DNA of 64,000 nucleotides from positions 558,001 to 622,000 of the forward strand of contig CAVPZW010000008.1 in NCBI GenBank assembly GCA_963710315.1, read 5' to 3'. The stretch comes from Palsa-360 sp963710315. GTDB taxonomy: Bacteria; Acidobacteriota; Terriglobia; Acidiferrales; UBA7541. Shown here piece by piece: positions 16,348 to 25,234 of the stretch (position 1 is the stretch's first letter; each line of letters opens with the position of its first letter). The notes below the pieces were generated by a model that was not told the origin of the DNA, made no database searches, and was given only the letters and a program-made list of their open reading frames with translations. A program made the position numbers and the translations under genes.

Positions 16348-17459
16348 TGAAGATCAAGAATATCGAGGCCAGCATTCATTCGACGGCCATCACTGTGCCG
16401 TTGCTGGAAGGGAAAGTGCAAGGCTATGGGCGCGAGGAACAAAAGGAATTCGTCTTTTGCGAAGTGGAAACGGACGAAGGGCTCACGGGCCTTGCGATCA
16501 CAGGCCATTTTCTTGCCCGCTCCGTGGTTGCCGCGCTGAAATCATATGTGCTGCCCACCGTTCGCGACATGGACGTGCGCGACCTGGAAGCCATTCACCA
16601 AAAAGTTTTGCAGAAGCTGAATCCTCGCGCCATGACCGGAGTTGTTTCCAGCGCGCTTTCCTGCCTGGATATTGCGCTGTGGGACATTCATGGGAAGGCA
16701 ACCAACCGCTCGGTGGCCGCTATGCTGGGCAATGCCAGAACTTCGGTGCCCGCCTATGTAACCTATGGATTTCCGCAATATGACCGCGAGCAGCTTGTGG
16801 AAGCGGCAAAGCTGCAAATATCAAAGGGCTTCAAGGCTCTGAAGATCGTGGTGGCGGTGGATAAGAAAGGCTGGCGCGAAGATGCGGCCCGCGTCCGCGC
16901 TGTCCGCGATGGGGTTGGCCCCGACGTTGACCTGATGATCGACGCCAATTACCTGTTCAATCCGGTCGAGGCCAAGATGTTGTGCCGCGCGATTGAGGAT
17001 TGCAACATCACCTGGTTTGAAGAACCGCTGCACCAGAACGATGCCCGCGCTCTGGCCGATCTTCGCGCGCATACCAAAATTCCAATCGCCGCGGGACAGA
17101 TGGAAGGGCACAGATGGCGCCTGCGTGAACTCGTGGAGAAGCAGGCTGTGGATATTCTTCAGCCCAACGTTTGTTTTTGCGGCGGCTTTACGGAAGCGCG
17201 CAAGGCCGCGCATCTGGCGCAGATTTATAACATGCCCATCGCAAATGGCGGCGGCTGGCCGCTGTTCAACATGCATACGTTCGCGGGAATGATGAACGGC
17301 TGGATCGTCGAGTGGCACTTGGGCATGGTGCAGGTTGGAGAAATGCTTTTCATCGATTCGCCGCAGCCGGTGAATGGAATGCTGAAGATACCCGACGAAC
17401 CGGGTCTCGGATTGAAATTGAATCGTGACGCGTTGCGCGACAGCGAGGTCAAAGAATAA
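16347..17459 (+). CDS. Enolase-superfamily (mandelate racemase/muconate-lactonizing type) enzyme
   Basis: A 370-residue protein whose ATG overlaps the preceding stop (TGATG) and has AAGGAG upstream. Metal ligands fit the superfamily: Asp199 in MIDANY, Glu225 or Glu226 in WFEEP, and Glu253 in AAGQMEG. The base motif KxK reads K166-I-V168, so the second lysine is replaced by valine. His310 in NMHT may act from the opposite side. Placement beside D-tartrate dehydratase and DctA suggests a dehydratase or epimerase for another stereoisomer, or a related sugar acid. Specificity is not determinable here. Confidence 0.8.
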   Translation: MKIKNIEASIHSTAITVPLLEGKVQGYGREEQKEFVFCEVETDEGLTGLAITGHFLARSVVAALKSYVLPTVRDMDVRDLEAIHQKVLQKLNPRAMTGVVSSALSCLDIALWDIHGKATNRSVAAMLGNARTSVPAYVTYGFPQYDREQLVEAAKLQISKGFKALKIVVAVDKKGWREDAARVRAVRDGVGPDVDLMIDANYLFNPVEAKMLCRAIEDCNITWFEEPLHQNDARALADLRAHTKIPIAAGQMEGHRWRLRELVEKQAVDILQPNVCFCGGFTEARKAAHLAQIYNMPIANGGGWPLFNMHTFAGMMNGWIVEWHLGMVQVGEMLFIDSPQPVNGMLKIPDEPGLGLKLNRDALRDSEVKE

Positions 17460-18628
17460 TGAAGATTGTCGACATTCGCGAAATCGTTGTCCCTATCAAA
17501 TCGGAAATTCGCAACGCATATATCGATTTCAGCCAGATGACCGTGAGCGTTCTCGCGCTGATCACGGACGTGGTGCGCGACGGGCGCCCGGTTGTCGGCT
17601 TCGGATTCAACTCCAACGGCCGGTATGCCCCCAGTGGACTGTTGCGCGATCGTTTTATTCCCCGGCTAAAGGCTGCGGCTCCAGCGGAAGTGCTGGACGA
17701 AACCGGCGAAAATCTCGACCCGTTTAAGATCTGGAAGATTGTCATGAAGAACGAAAAACCCGGAGGACACGGCGAACGATCCGTGGCCGTGGGCGTCCTC
17801 GACATGGCGGTGTGGGACGCGGTCGCCAAAATCGCCGGTGTTCCTCTCTATCGCCTTCTCGCGGATCGTTTCCGGGGCGGCGTCTTTGAACCCAAAGTGT
17901 TCGTCTATGCGGCCGGCGGTTATTACTATCCGGAAAAAGATCATTCCGCCCTGCAGCGAGAAATGCAGAGCTATCTTGACCTCGGCTATTTCGTCGTGAA
18001 GATCAAGATTGGCGGGGCTCCGCTGGCGGAAGATTTGCGCCGGATCGAAGCCGTGCTCAAGATTCTGGATCGCGGAGACCAGTTGGCGGTGGACGCCAAC
18101 GGCCGTTTTGACGTGGAGACCGCGATAGCCTATGCGAAGGCGCTCGCTCCGTACGGATTGCATTGGTACGAAGAGGCGGGCGATCCGCTCGACTATGAAT
18201 TGCAATCCAAGCTTGCGGAACATTATCCCGGGCCGATGGCAACGGGCGAAAATCTTTTCTCGGTGCAGGATGCGCGTAACCTGATTCGATACGGCGGAAT
18301 GCGTTCCGACCGCGACATCCTGCAATTTGACTGCGCGCTGAGCTACGGCCTGGTCGAATACTTGCGAATACTGGACATGCTGAAGGAGTACGGCTGGTCG
18401 CCAAAGCGCTGCATTCCGCACGGCGGACACCAGTTGTCGCTGAATATCGCGGCGGGTTTGGGTCTCGGCGGCAACGAATCTTATCCGGGCATCTTTCAGC
18501 CGTTCGGCGGATTTGCGGACGGCATTCCAGTTGAAAAAAGTTACGTGAAGCTGCCGGATATTCCGGGCATAGGCTTCGAATCCAAAAAAGAGTTGTTCAA
18601 GGTAATGGACGCGCTTGCAAGAGGTTAG
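17459..18628 (+). CDS. tarD: D(-)-tartrate dehydratase
   Basis: A 389-residue enolase-superfamily enzyme that closely follows, from memory, the Bradyrhizobium D-tartrate dehydratase: IRNAYIDF, VVGFGFNSNGRY, NEKPGGHGERSVAVG, VYAAGGYYYP, GPMATGENLFS and CIPHGGHQLSLNIAAGLG. The predicted catalytic pair is Lys183 (K181-I-K183) and His321. Metal ligands are Asp212, Glu238 and Glu264. The reaction removes water from tartrate to give oxaloacetate. The start codon overlaps the previous stop by one base, so translation is probably coupled. Confidence 0.85.
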   Translation: MKIVDIREIVVPIKSEIRNAYIDFSQMTVSVLALITDVVRDGRPVVGFGFNSNGRYAPSGLLRDRFIPRLKAAAPAEVLDETGENLDPFKIWKIVMKNEKPGGHGERSVAVGVLDMAVWDAVAKIAGVPLYRLLADRFRGGVFEPKVFVYAAGGYYYPEKDHSALQREMQSYLDLGYFVVKIKIGGAPLAEDLRRIEAVLKILDRGDQLAVDANGRFDVETAIAYAKALAPYGLHWYEEAGDPLDYELQSKLAEHYPGPMATGENLFSVQDARNLIRYGGMRSDRDILQFDCALSYGLVEYLRILDMLKEYGWSPKRCIPHGGHQLSLNIAAGLGLGGNESYPGIFQPFGGFADGIPVEKSYVKLPDIPGIGFESKKELFKVMDALARG

Positions 18629-19936
18629 TTGAAAGCGATAACGGGGGCTGCCTTGGAATCAGCGGCGCACGAAATTCGGCACGAGACGCATGGCAAGAAG
18701 AAGCGCACTTGGCGGAATAACATTACGCTGCATGTTTTCATCGCCATCGTGGCGGCGATCATTCTGGGAGAGCTTGATCCCAAACTGGCGCTGGAAATGC
18801 GGCCGCTGGGCGACCTGTTCATCAAGCTCATCCGAATGGCCATCGCCCCGATAGTTTTTCTGTGCGTAGCCACGGGAGTTGCGCGCATCGGCGACGTCCG
18901 CAAAGTGGGGCGCATCGGCCTCAAGGCGCTCGTTTATTTTGAGTTGGTGACCACGCTGGCCCTGGCGATCGGATTGGCTTCCGTCATCCTTTTCAAGCCG
19001 GGCGTTGGCGTCAACGCTCAGCAGCCCGGCGTCGCTTCAGGGGATTACGCCGCCTACGCCGGCAGCGGCAAAAATTTTACTGTTCTGGGTTTTCTTCTGG
19101 GAACGGTTCCGGATAACGCTCTGGGAGCGTTTGTAAGAGGCGACCTGCTGCAAGTGGTGGTGATTGCGCTGCTCTTCGGATTGGCCGTGATTGGCATGGG
19201 AGAACGCGGGCATTCCGTGGTGCGAAGTTTGGATGGCATCATGATGGCGTTTTTTGGAATTATTCGCATCATCATGCGCGTCGCTCCCATAGGCGCATTC
19301 GGAGCGATGGCCTTCACGGTCGGCAAGTTCGGCAACGGAGCGCTGCTGGCGCTATCGAAGCTGATTGTATGCACGTACCTCACCGAAGCCTTCTACGTTT
19401 TCGTTGTCTTGGGAATCATCTGCCGGGTGTTTGGATTCAGCCTGATTCATTTCATCCGTTACATCTTCGATGAAATTCTTCTGGTGATTGGCACGTCATC
19501 GTCGGAGAGCGTGTTACCGCAACTGATGGTGAAGCTGGAAAAGTTTGGAGCTTCGCGCTCCGTGGTCAACCTGGTGTTGCCCACCGGATACGCATTCAAC
19601 CTTGGCGGACTGGCTCTGTCCTTGCCAATCAGCACGCTGTTTATCGCGCAGGTGTATCACATTCCGCTTTCCTTCGGGCAATTGCTGAGCCTGGTCGCCA
19701 TCATGCTGGTCACATCGAAGGGAGCTGCGGGAGTTACGGGAGCCGCATTTATTGTTTTGGCGACGACCATCGGCGCGTCGGGCATTTTGCCCATCGAAGG
19801 TCTGGCGCTCCTGTTTGCGGTTGACAATTTTCTGTCCATGGCGCGCGCTCTCGCCAACGTCATTGGAAACGGAGTCGCCACGGTGGTGATCGCGAAGTGG
19901 GAAAACGATTTTGATGCCGGCAAGCAAGCTACGTAG
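18629..19936 (+). CDS. dctA: Dicarboxylate:cation symporter, DctA type
   Basis: A 435-residue membrane protein of the DAACS family. It begins at TTG directly after the tarD stop, with AAGAGG upstream. It has the family's helical hairpin marks: LIRMAIAPIVFLCVATG, the Ser-rich GTSSSESVLPQLM hairpin, the LPTGYAFNLGG segment and SKGAAGVTGAAFIVLA. DctA imports succinate, malate and fumarate with protons, and in some bacteria tartrate. As the last gene of the GntR/enolase/tarD operon it is probably the tartrate or related hydroxy-acid importer. Confidence 0.9.
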   Translation: MKAITGAALESAAHEIRHETHGKKKRTWRNNITLHVFIAIVAAIILGELDPKLALEMRPLGDLFIKLIRMAIAPIVFLCVATGVARIGDVRKVGRIGLKALVYFELVTTLALAIGLASVILFKPGVGVNAQQPGVASGDYAAYAGSGKNFTVLGFLLGTVPDNALGAFVRGDLLQVVVIALLFGLAVIGMGERGHSVVRSLDGIMMAFFGIIRIIMRVAPIGAFGAMAFTVGKFGNGALLALSKLIVCTYLTEAFYVFVVLGIICRVFGFSLIHFIRYIFDEILLVIGTSSSESVLPQLMVKLEKFGASRSVVNLVLPTGYAFNLGGLALSLPISTLFIAQVYHIPLSFGQLLSLVAIMLVTSKGAAGVTGAAFIVLATTIGASGILPIEGLALLFAVDNFLSMARALANVIGNGVATVVIAKWENDFDAGKQAT

Positions 19937-19985
19937 CGTTAGGAAATCCTGCTGCAATAACTAAAGATGTGTTGAATCGCCTTTC

Positions 19986-20072
19986 GTGGCGCGGGCTTCA
20001 GCCTGCGGGGTTTAATCCGAGCACGGTCGATTGTTCTTGGCACTAACCCCCGCAGGCTGAAGCCCGCGCCAC
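19986..20072. repeat. Double-hairpin repeat, copy D (GTGG foot)
   Basis: GTGGCGCGGGCTTCAGCCTGC at the left is mirrored by GCAGGCTGAAGCCCGCGCCAC at the right, with a longer spacer than the other copies. The foot is GTGG/CCAC instead of GTAG/CTAC. It lies between the convergent dctA and PLP-enzyme genes. Confidence 0.8.
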
Positions 20073-20082
20073 TCAAGACGGA

Positions 20083-21591
20083 CTAGCTTCCATCGCGGAT
20101 GATGCGGCAGGACTCGATGTCGAAGCTGACGTTTCCGACTGCCAGGCGCGCCTGATCCCGGAATCCTGCGATGAAGCGCATGAAGCGCCACACATCCGAA
20201 AAATTTGTGGCAAGGCCGATTGAAGCGCGGATGGCTCCGGCGCTCTTGTGGCCGCGTTCCTGCATCATTTTGACGAAGCTCAGCAGATTGATTTCCTCGC
20301 CCAAAGTGAAACCCGCGCGCATATCTTCCTCGGTCAAGCCTTCCGCGATCTCTCCCGCGCCGGGATTGCAGAAGCATCCCGTGCGCAGCGAAATATTTTC
20401 CGCGCCCGCCAGTTCCTCGACGCGCCTGTAGTCCAGCAAGTGTCCCTGCGGGTCGTAGAGGTTGAGCGTTACGGTTCCGCCACGCGCCTGCATGTTTGCC
20501 GGGCCGTAGATGCGCACCATGGCGCGGCCATTGCCGTGCCGTAACGCCAGCAACTCTTCCAAAAGCCATCCCGTCAGGCAGCGCACTCGTTCCGCGATGG
20601 TCTCAATGCCAATCGCTTGCAGGTGGAGCAATCCAATTTCCACGGCCGGGATGGAGAGATAATTCAGCGTGCCATCCTCAAACGCGGCTTCATTCGGGGA
20701 CAACACATGCGCTTGTCCCTGCACCGACGCGAAATTCACGGTTCCGCCGGCGAACCATGGGCGCTTCAAGCTGGCCAGCGCGGATCGGCGAATGAGCAGT
20801 GCGCCGACGCCGGTCGGGTAGCCAAACATTTTGTAAAACGATAACGTCACGAAATCCGGCTGCGCGGCGGTCAGATCCAGGCGGCTGGTGGGCACAAAGG
20901 CGGCTGCATCGAGCAGCACGCGCCACCCTTTGCTTTGCGCTTTGCCGATGAGATCCAGCGGATGTTTTACGCCTGAAAAATTAGACTGCGCCGGATACGC
21001 AAATAGTTTGGCGCTGGACTCATCGGCCTCGCCCAGCAACGTGTCGATGCACGCAAGGTCCAGCCGCAGATCGGGCATTGCAAGCGGCGCGTAATGGATG
21101 GTGGCACCCTTGGCGCGCGCGAATTCGCGAATTCCATTCACGGAGTTGTGATTGTCAAAGGTGAGCAGGTAGCGGCTTCCCGGCGCGAAGGGAAACGATT
21201 CGCCAACCAGCTTGAGCGCCGCCGTGGCGTTTGCGGTGAAGACAAGGACATAGTCTTCGGCGCGCGCATTGAAATAATTCAAAATGTGGCGGCGCGTTCG
21301 CTCCACGTGCTCGGTCATCGCCACCGAAGCAGGGCTTGCGGAGTGCGGATTGCCCAGAACGCTGGAGCGCAATAGCTCGTGATGTTTTTGCAATTGCGAT
21401 TCGGCGTAGAGAGAGCCGCCGGTGTAATCGAGGTAGACCTGGCTGCGTTCGTCCAGGCGGCGATATTCGGTCGCCCGCAGATCGTCCAGCAGGGCAGTCT
21501 TCTTGTAGTCTGGAAAACGCGCCACGAAATCCGCGCACGCTTTTTCGGCCTGAAGTTTTTCCTGACTGTCGCTTCCCGCCATGTCGCTCAT
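20083..21591 (-). CDS. Class V aminotransferase-fold PLP enzyme, MOCOS-like
   Basis: A 502-residue protein starting at an ATG behind AAGGA. It has YLDYTGGSLY near 53, TANATAALKLVGE near 119, the PLP lysine K254 in LSFYKMFGYPTGVGALLIR, and a Cys-containing motif RTGCFCNPGA near 405. These features match the N-terminal sulfurase domain of molybdenum-cofactor sulfurases and cysteine-desulfurase relatives. No MOSC domain follows. Neighbouring genes show no Moco link, so its role is uncertain: a sulfur-mobilising enzyme or another class V lyase. Confidence 0.82.
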   Translation of the reverse strand: MSDMAGSDSQEKLQAEKACADFVARFPDYKKTALLDDLRATEYRRLDERSQVYLDYTGGSLYAESQLQKHHELLRSSVLGNPHSASPASVAMTEHVERTRRHILNYFNARAEDYVLVFTANATAALKLVGESFPFAPGSRYLLTFDNHNSVNGIREFARAKGATIHYAPLAMPDLRLDLACIDTLLGEADESSAKLFAYPAQSNFSGVKHPLDLIGKAQSKGWRVLLDAAAFVPTSRLDLTAAQPDFVTLSFYKMFGYPTGVGALLIRRSALASLKRPWFAGGTVNFASVQGQAHVLSPNEAAFEDGTLNYLSIPAVEIGLLHLQAIGIETIAERVRCLTGWLLEELLALRHGNGRAMVRIYGPANMQARGGTVTLNLYDPQGHLLDYRRVEELAGAENISLRTGCFCNPGAGEIAEGLTEEDMRAGFTLGEEINLLSFVKMMQERGHKSAGAIRASIGLATNFSDVWRFMRFIAGFRDQARLAVGNVSFDIESCRIIRDGS

Positions 21592-21705
21592 TTTATTCCT
21601 TCCGCGCAGGCATTGCGAACGCGAGCCGTCAGCGACTTTCCATCCTTAAAAATAGTGTCATCGAGCCTAAGTCGGTGTAGGCTCACGGGCGTCTGAAAAA
21701 ATTGG

Positions 21706-21737
21706 TTGCAGGACAACCACTCCTGGCTGTCCTGCAA
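21706..21737. repeat. Single hairpin related to the dispersed repeats
   Basis: TTGCAGGACA and TGTCCTGCAA form exact ten-base arms around ACCACTCCTGGC. The inner sequence CCACTCCTGGCTGT resembles the left hairpin of the repeat at 48347. It ends 24 bases before the esterase ATG and may be a half element. Confidence 0.6.
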
Positions 21738-21760
21738 AGGCGCCATTCCCAAGGAGAGCG

Positions 21761-23023
21761 ATGAAAAAACAATTGAACAAGTCGAACCGCGCAGCTTTTG
21801 TTCTTCTCGCGGCAATGCTGGGATTTGCAATTGCCGGGTGGGCTTCTCCGCAGGCTGGCGGCGCGCCGAAAGCACCCGCGAAGCCGGCCAGCGCGAAGGG
21901 AACACAATCTGAAAAAATGGCGCCACTGGAAATTGCCCGCGAAGGATATGTCTTCGCCAGCGGATCCTATTCAACCGTCAAAGATGAGAAAGTCATGGCC
22001 GGGCAAATGTACGCGGAATTTCAAATTCCTGTGCATCGCAAATCGCCCTATCCAATCGTCATGGTTCAAGGAGGAAGCCAGTCTGGAACGAATTTCACGG
22101 GGACGCCGGACGGCCGCGAAGGCTGGGCGCAATTTTTCCTGCGGCATGGTTATGCCGTATACGTTGTGGATCAGGTAGGCCGGGGCCGCAGCGCATATCA
22201 GGACGAAACCTACGGACCCGCAACTCCCGCGGACCTTGTGGCCACGCAGAAACGGTTTACGGCCACGGAACGCTACAACCTATGGCCGCAAGCGCATCTG
22301 CACACGCAGTGGCCCGGAACAGGAGTGCCGGGCGATGAGATCTTCGACCAATTCTTCGCTTCGCAATTGCCGTCAATCGCCAACTACACGTTGCAGCAAG
22401 GGTTGAACAGGGACGCCATCCTGGCGCTGCTCGAAAAAATTGGCCCCGCGATCCTGCTGACGCACTCGCAATCCGGCGCGTTCGGATGGCCCGTGGCGGA
22501 CGCGCGGCCCGACCTGGTGAAGGCCATTGTTGCGGTTGAGCCAAACGGGCCTCCATTTTTTAATGTGGACAACATTGGCTCGCCCGAATGGTTTCGCGAT
22601 TCCGCCGATCAGCAGCGCCCCTGGGGACCGACTGCCGACCCGCTCATTTACGATCCTCCAGCCGCCAGCCCATCGGACTTAGCGATCGTCCGCCAGGAGC
22701 AGCCCGACGACCCGGAAGTAAGCCGTTGCTGGATGCAAAAATCGCCGGCGCGCCAGCTTCCCAAGCTTCAAAAAATGCCAATCCTGGTGGTCACATCGGA
22801 ATCGTCCTATCACAGGGCCTATGACCACTGCACCGTAAAGTACCTGGAGCAGGCCGGAGTCCACGTGACCTGGATTAAGCTCGCGGACGGCGGCATTCGC
22901 GGCAATGGGCACATGATGATGCTGGAAAAGAACAACATGGAAATCGCGGCGGTAATGTCCAGGTGGGTTGCAAAAGCGCTTGCGTCGGCGCCAGGTCCGA
23001 ATAGCGCCAAAAAGGCTAATTAG
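21761..23023 (+). CDS. Secreted alpha/beta-hydrolase (esterase-like)
   Basis: A 420-residue protein starting at an ATG with AAGGAG six bases upstream. A signal peptide (about residues 1-28, ending IAGWASPQ) is followed by MVQGGSQSG, VVDQVGRGRSAY, the nucleophile region LLTHSQSGAFGW (Ser in SxSG) and a late GNGHMMMLEKNN that supplies the catalytic His. The VEPNGPP strand precedes the likely acid loop. This fits secreted esterases of the Acidobacteriota/Proteobacteria alpha/beta-hydrolase group. The substrate is unknown. Confidence 0.83.
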   Translation: MKKQLNKSNRAAFVLLAAMLGFAIAGWASPQAGGAPKAPAKPASAKGTQSEKMAPLEIAREGYVFASGSYSTVKDEKVMAGQMYAEFQIPVHRKSPYPIVMVQGGSQSGTNFTGTPDGREGWAQFFLRHGYAVYVVDQVGRGRSAYQDETYGPATPADLVATQKRFTATERYNLWPQAHLHTQWPGTGVPGDEIFDQFFASQLPSIANYTLQQGLNRDAILALLEKIGPAILLTHSQSGAFGWPVADARPDLVKAIVAVEPNGPPFFNVDNIGSPEWFRDSADQQRPWGPTADPLIYDPPAASPSDLAIVRQEQPDDPEVSRCWMQKSPARQLPKLQKMPILVVTSESSYHRAYDHCTVKYLEQAGVHVTWIKLADGGIRGNGHMMMLEKNNMEIAAVMSRWVAKALASAPGPNSAKKAN

Positions 23024-23320
23024 GACTATAAACTCCATTTTATGGACTGGCCCGCCATCCTTTTCAAACGACTGCTGAGTCAGCTTCATTTCTCTTCGAG
23101 CCATGGCGAACCTCTGGCGAGACGCCAGTGTCACCAAAACCAGCTCTCAAATCTATGCTAGTGGATCACAGATATCCGTTCTCATGCCTCAAGTCATTGC
23201 ACATCAGTTAGTTAGGCATGGATCGAGACGAATATAGCATTGTTATGTTTTCGTCATACCTGTACTTCACCGAACGTGCCCTCTTTCCCGGTTACGATAG
23301 AATGATGAATCAGTCGGACC

Positions 23321-25165
23321 ATGATCTCAACGCTCAGACGTCACTGGATTGTCGCAACTGCATGGCTTCTCCTGCTGGGGGCGTACATTGCTGTTTGCGA
23401 ATGGGTTCCGGGGGGTGCCGCCCGGACCTTGGTGGCGGACCTCCTCCTTTGCCTGATGCCTCTCCTCGTCAACGGGGCTCTGCTAGTCAACTCGGTTACA
23501 TCCGACTGGCGCAAGAAGGCGTTCTGGATGTTGCTCGCATCCGGCTGCACGCTTTGGCTGGCGGGACAAGCGGTCTGGACCTATATCGAGGTCTACCAGC
23601 GCCGGCACACGCCGTATCTGATCAACGGATCGCATTTCAGCGTGGATATTATTTTTTATCTGCACGCCATTCCCTTGATTGCGGCGCTCGCCCTACGGCC
23701 TCACAAGCGTTCGAATGACCGCGAGATGATCTACAGCTACGTGGATTTTGGTCTGATCCTTTGCTGGTGGCTCTACTTTTATGTTTTTGCAGTGATTCCC
23801 TGGGAATACGTAGTGGTGGACAGCCGGCGCTATGTTCAGGCATTTAGCGCCCTTTCCTTTCTTCAGAATTTTGTTTTCGTTGGCGGGGCGGCATATTTGT
23901 TCCAGCAAGCCACGGGGTACTGGCGCCGGATCTATGCGCATCTAGCGGCCGCCCGGGCACTCTACGTCATTCGATTGCTGGCGATTCAGTCGCTTATCGG
24001 ACGGGGCAGCTATTCGCGCGGGAATTTATACGATTTGCCGCTGCTGATTTCATTTCTCTGGATGGGCTGGGCGGGTATTCTTGCTTACCAGCATCGCGGT
24101 GAGGAGTCGTGTGCCCCGCTGGAACTCGATGCGGAGCGATCGCAAGAAAATAATGCCTCTGGTGAAACACCCTGGGAGGCGCGCCTGGCGCGGCTGGCGC
24201 TTCTATCGCTTCCAATCATTGGCTTCTGGTGCATGAAGATCAGCCAGGCACCTCCGCCTCCCGCGGTGCGTGAGTTCCGCATTTTAGTCACCCTTGGCGC
24301 GGTCGTTCCGCTGGGATTTTTAGCGTACCTGCGGCACGAACTGATGGACGGCGAACGTCTCCTGCTGCTGCGCGCCTCGCAGGAATCCGTCAACAATTTA
24401 AAGCGCCTTCAAATGCAATTCGTTCAATCCGAGAAATTGGCATCCATCGGGCAGTTGGTGGGGGGCGCGGCGCACGAGATCAACAATCCGCTTACCGCCA
24501 TCCTGGGATATTCCGAATTGCTCGCGGATGACCCTTCGGTGGGCGAAAAGACCAGAAACTTGGCCGAAAAAATTCGCGAACAAGCTCGGCGCACCAGGGC
24601 TCTGGTGAACAACTTGCTTAGCTTTGCCCGGCAGTCGCCCAGCGAGCAGCGCTCCTCGATCAATATCAACACCATTGTCAATACATCCGCGCAGTTTCGC
24701 CGTTTCGATCTCCGCGGCCAAAATATCCGCATCGAAGTGCAAACCGGCATTGGCATCCCGGAAGTTCGCGCCGATATGAATCAAATGCTTCAGGTTTTCA
24801 CCAACATTATCAACAACGCCGTGTATGCCATGCAGGAAGCTGGTGGAGGCACTCTCACCGTGCGGACGCTGTTTGAAAACGGCAATGTCGTCATCCTCTT
24901 TTCCGACACTGGACCTGGCATGCGCGATCCCACTCGGGTGTTCGACCCGTTTTACACGACCAAGCCCGTTGGCAAGGGAACAGGGCTTGGCCTGAGCATT
25001 TGTTATGGAGTGATCGGGGACCATGGCGGACAAATCTCTTGTTATAACCGGCCGGAAGGAGGCGCAACCTTCCGCATCGAGCTTCCGGCTGTGCCCGCCG
25101 CATTCCCGTTCTCGCCTCGCAGCGTTGTCTCGCCTTCTCAAAAGAATCCTGCAAAGCTGGCCTGA
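23321..25165 (+). CDS. Membrane-bound sensor histidine kinase
   Basis: A 614-residue protein. The N-terminal ~290 residues hold eight or nine hydrophobic segments forming a membrane sensor, followed by another helix pair near 290-340 and a coiled linker. The kinase core is complete: H box GGAAHEINNPLTAILGYSEL, N box NIINNAVYAM, G1 DTGPGM, F box FDPFYTTKP and G2 GKGTGLGLSICYGV. No receiver or HPt domain is attached and no response regulator is adjacent, so it is an orphan kinase here. TAGAAT at 23298 could be its -10. Confidence 0.9.
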   Translation: MISTLRRHWIVATAWLLLLGAYIAVCEWVPGGAARTLVADLLLCLMPLLVNGALLVNSVTSDWRKKAFWMLLASGCTLWLAGQAVWTYIEVYQRRHTPYLINGSHFSVDIIFYLHAIPLIAALALRPHKRSNDREMIYSYVDFGLILCWWLYFYVFAVIPWEYVVVDSRRYVQAFSALSFLQNFVFVGGAAYLFQQATGYWRRIYAHLAAARALYVIRLLAIQSLIGRGSYSRGNLYDLPLLISFLWMGWAGILAYQHRGEESCAPLELDAERSQENNASGETPWEARLARLALLSLPIIGFWCMKISQAPPPPAVREFRILVTLGAVVPLGFLAYLRHELMDGERLLLLRASQESVNNLKRLQMQFVQSEKLASIGQLVGGAAHEINNPLTAILGYSELLADDPSVGEKTRNLAEKIREQARRTRALVNNLLSFARQSPSEQRSSININTIVNTSAQFRRFDLRGQNIRIEVQTGIGIPEVRADMNQMLQVFTNIINNAVYAMQEAGGGTLTVRTLFENGNVVILFSDTGPGMRDPTRVFDPFYTTKPVGKGTGLGLSICYGVIGDHGGQISCYNRPEGGATFRIELPAVPAAFPFSPRSVVSPSQKNPAKLA

Positions 25166-25220
25166 CCGCTCTTCGATTGCCGAGACGATTGCGGGCACAC
25201 GCAATCGCGCTTCTTTCGGC

Positions 25221-25234
25221 TATAATTCCGGGCC
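25221..25234 (+). promoter_or_regulatory. -10 element giving a probable leaderless mRNA
   Basis: A perfect TATAAT at 25221-25226 is followed by eight bases and then the ATG of the deoxynucleoside kinase. Transcription would begin at or within two bases of the start codon. No SD sequence is present. The -35 region is weak. Confidence 0.5.
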
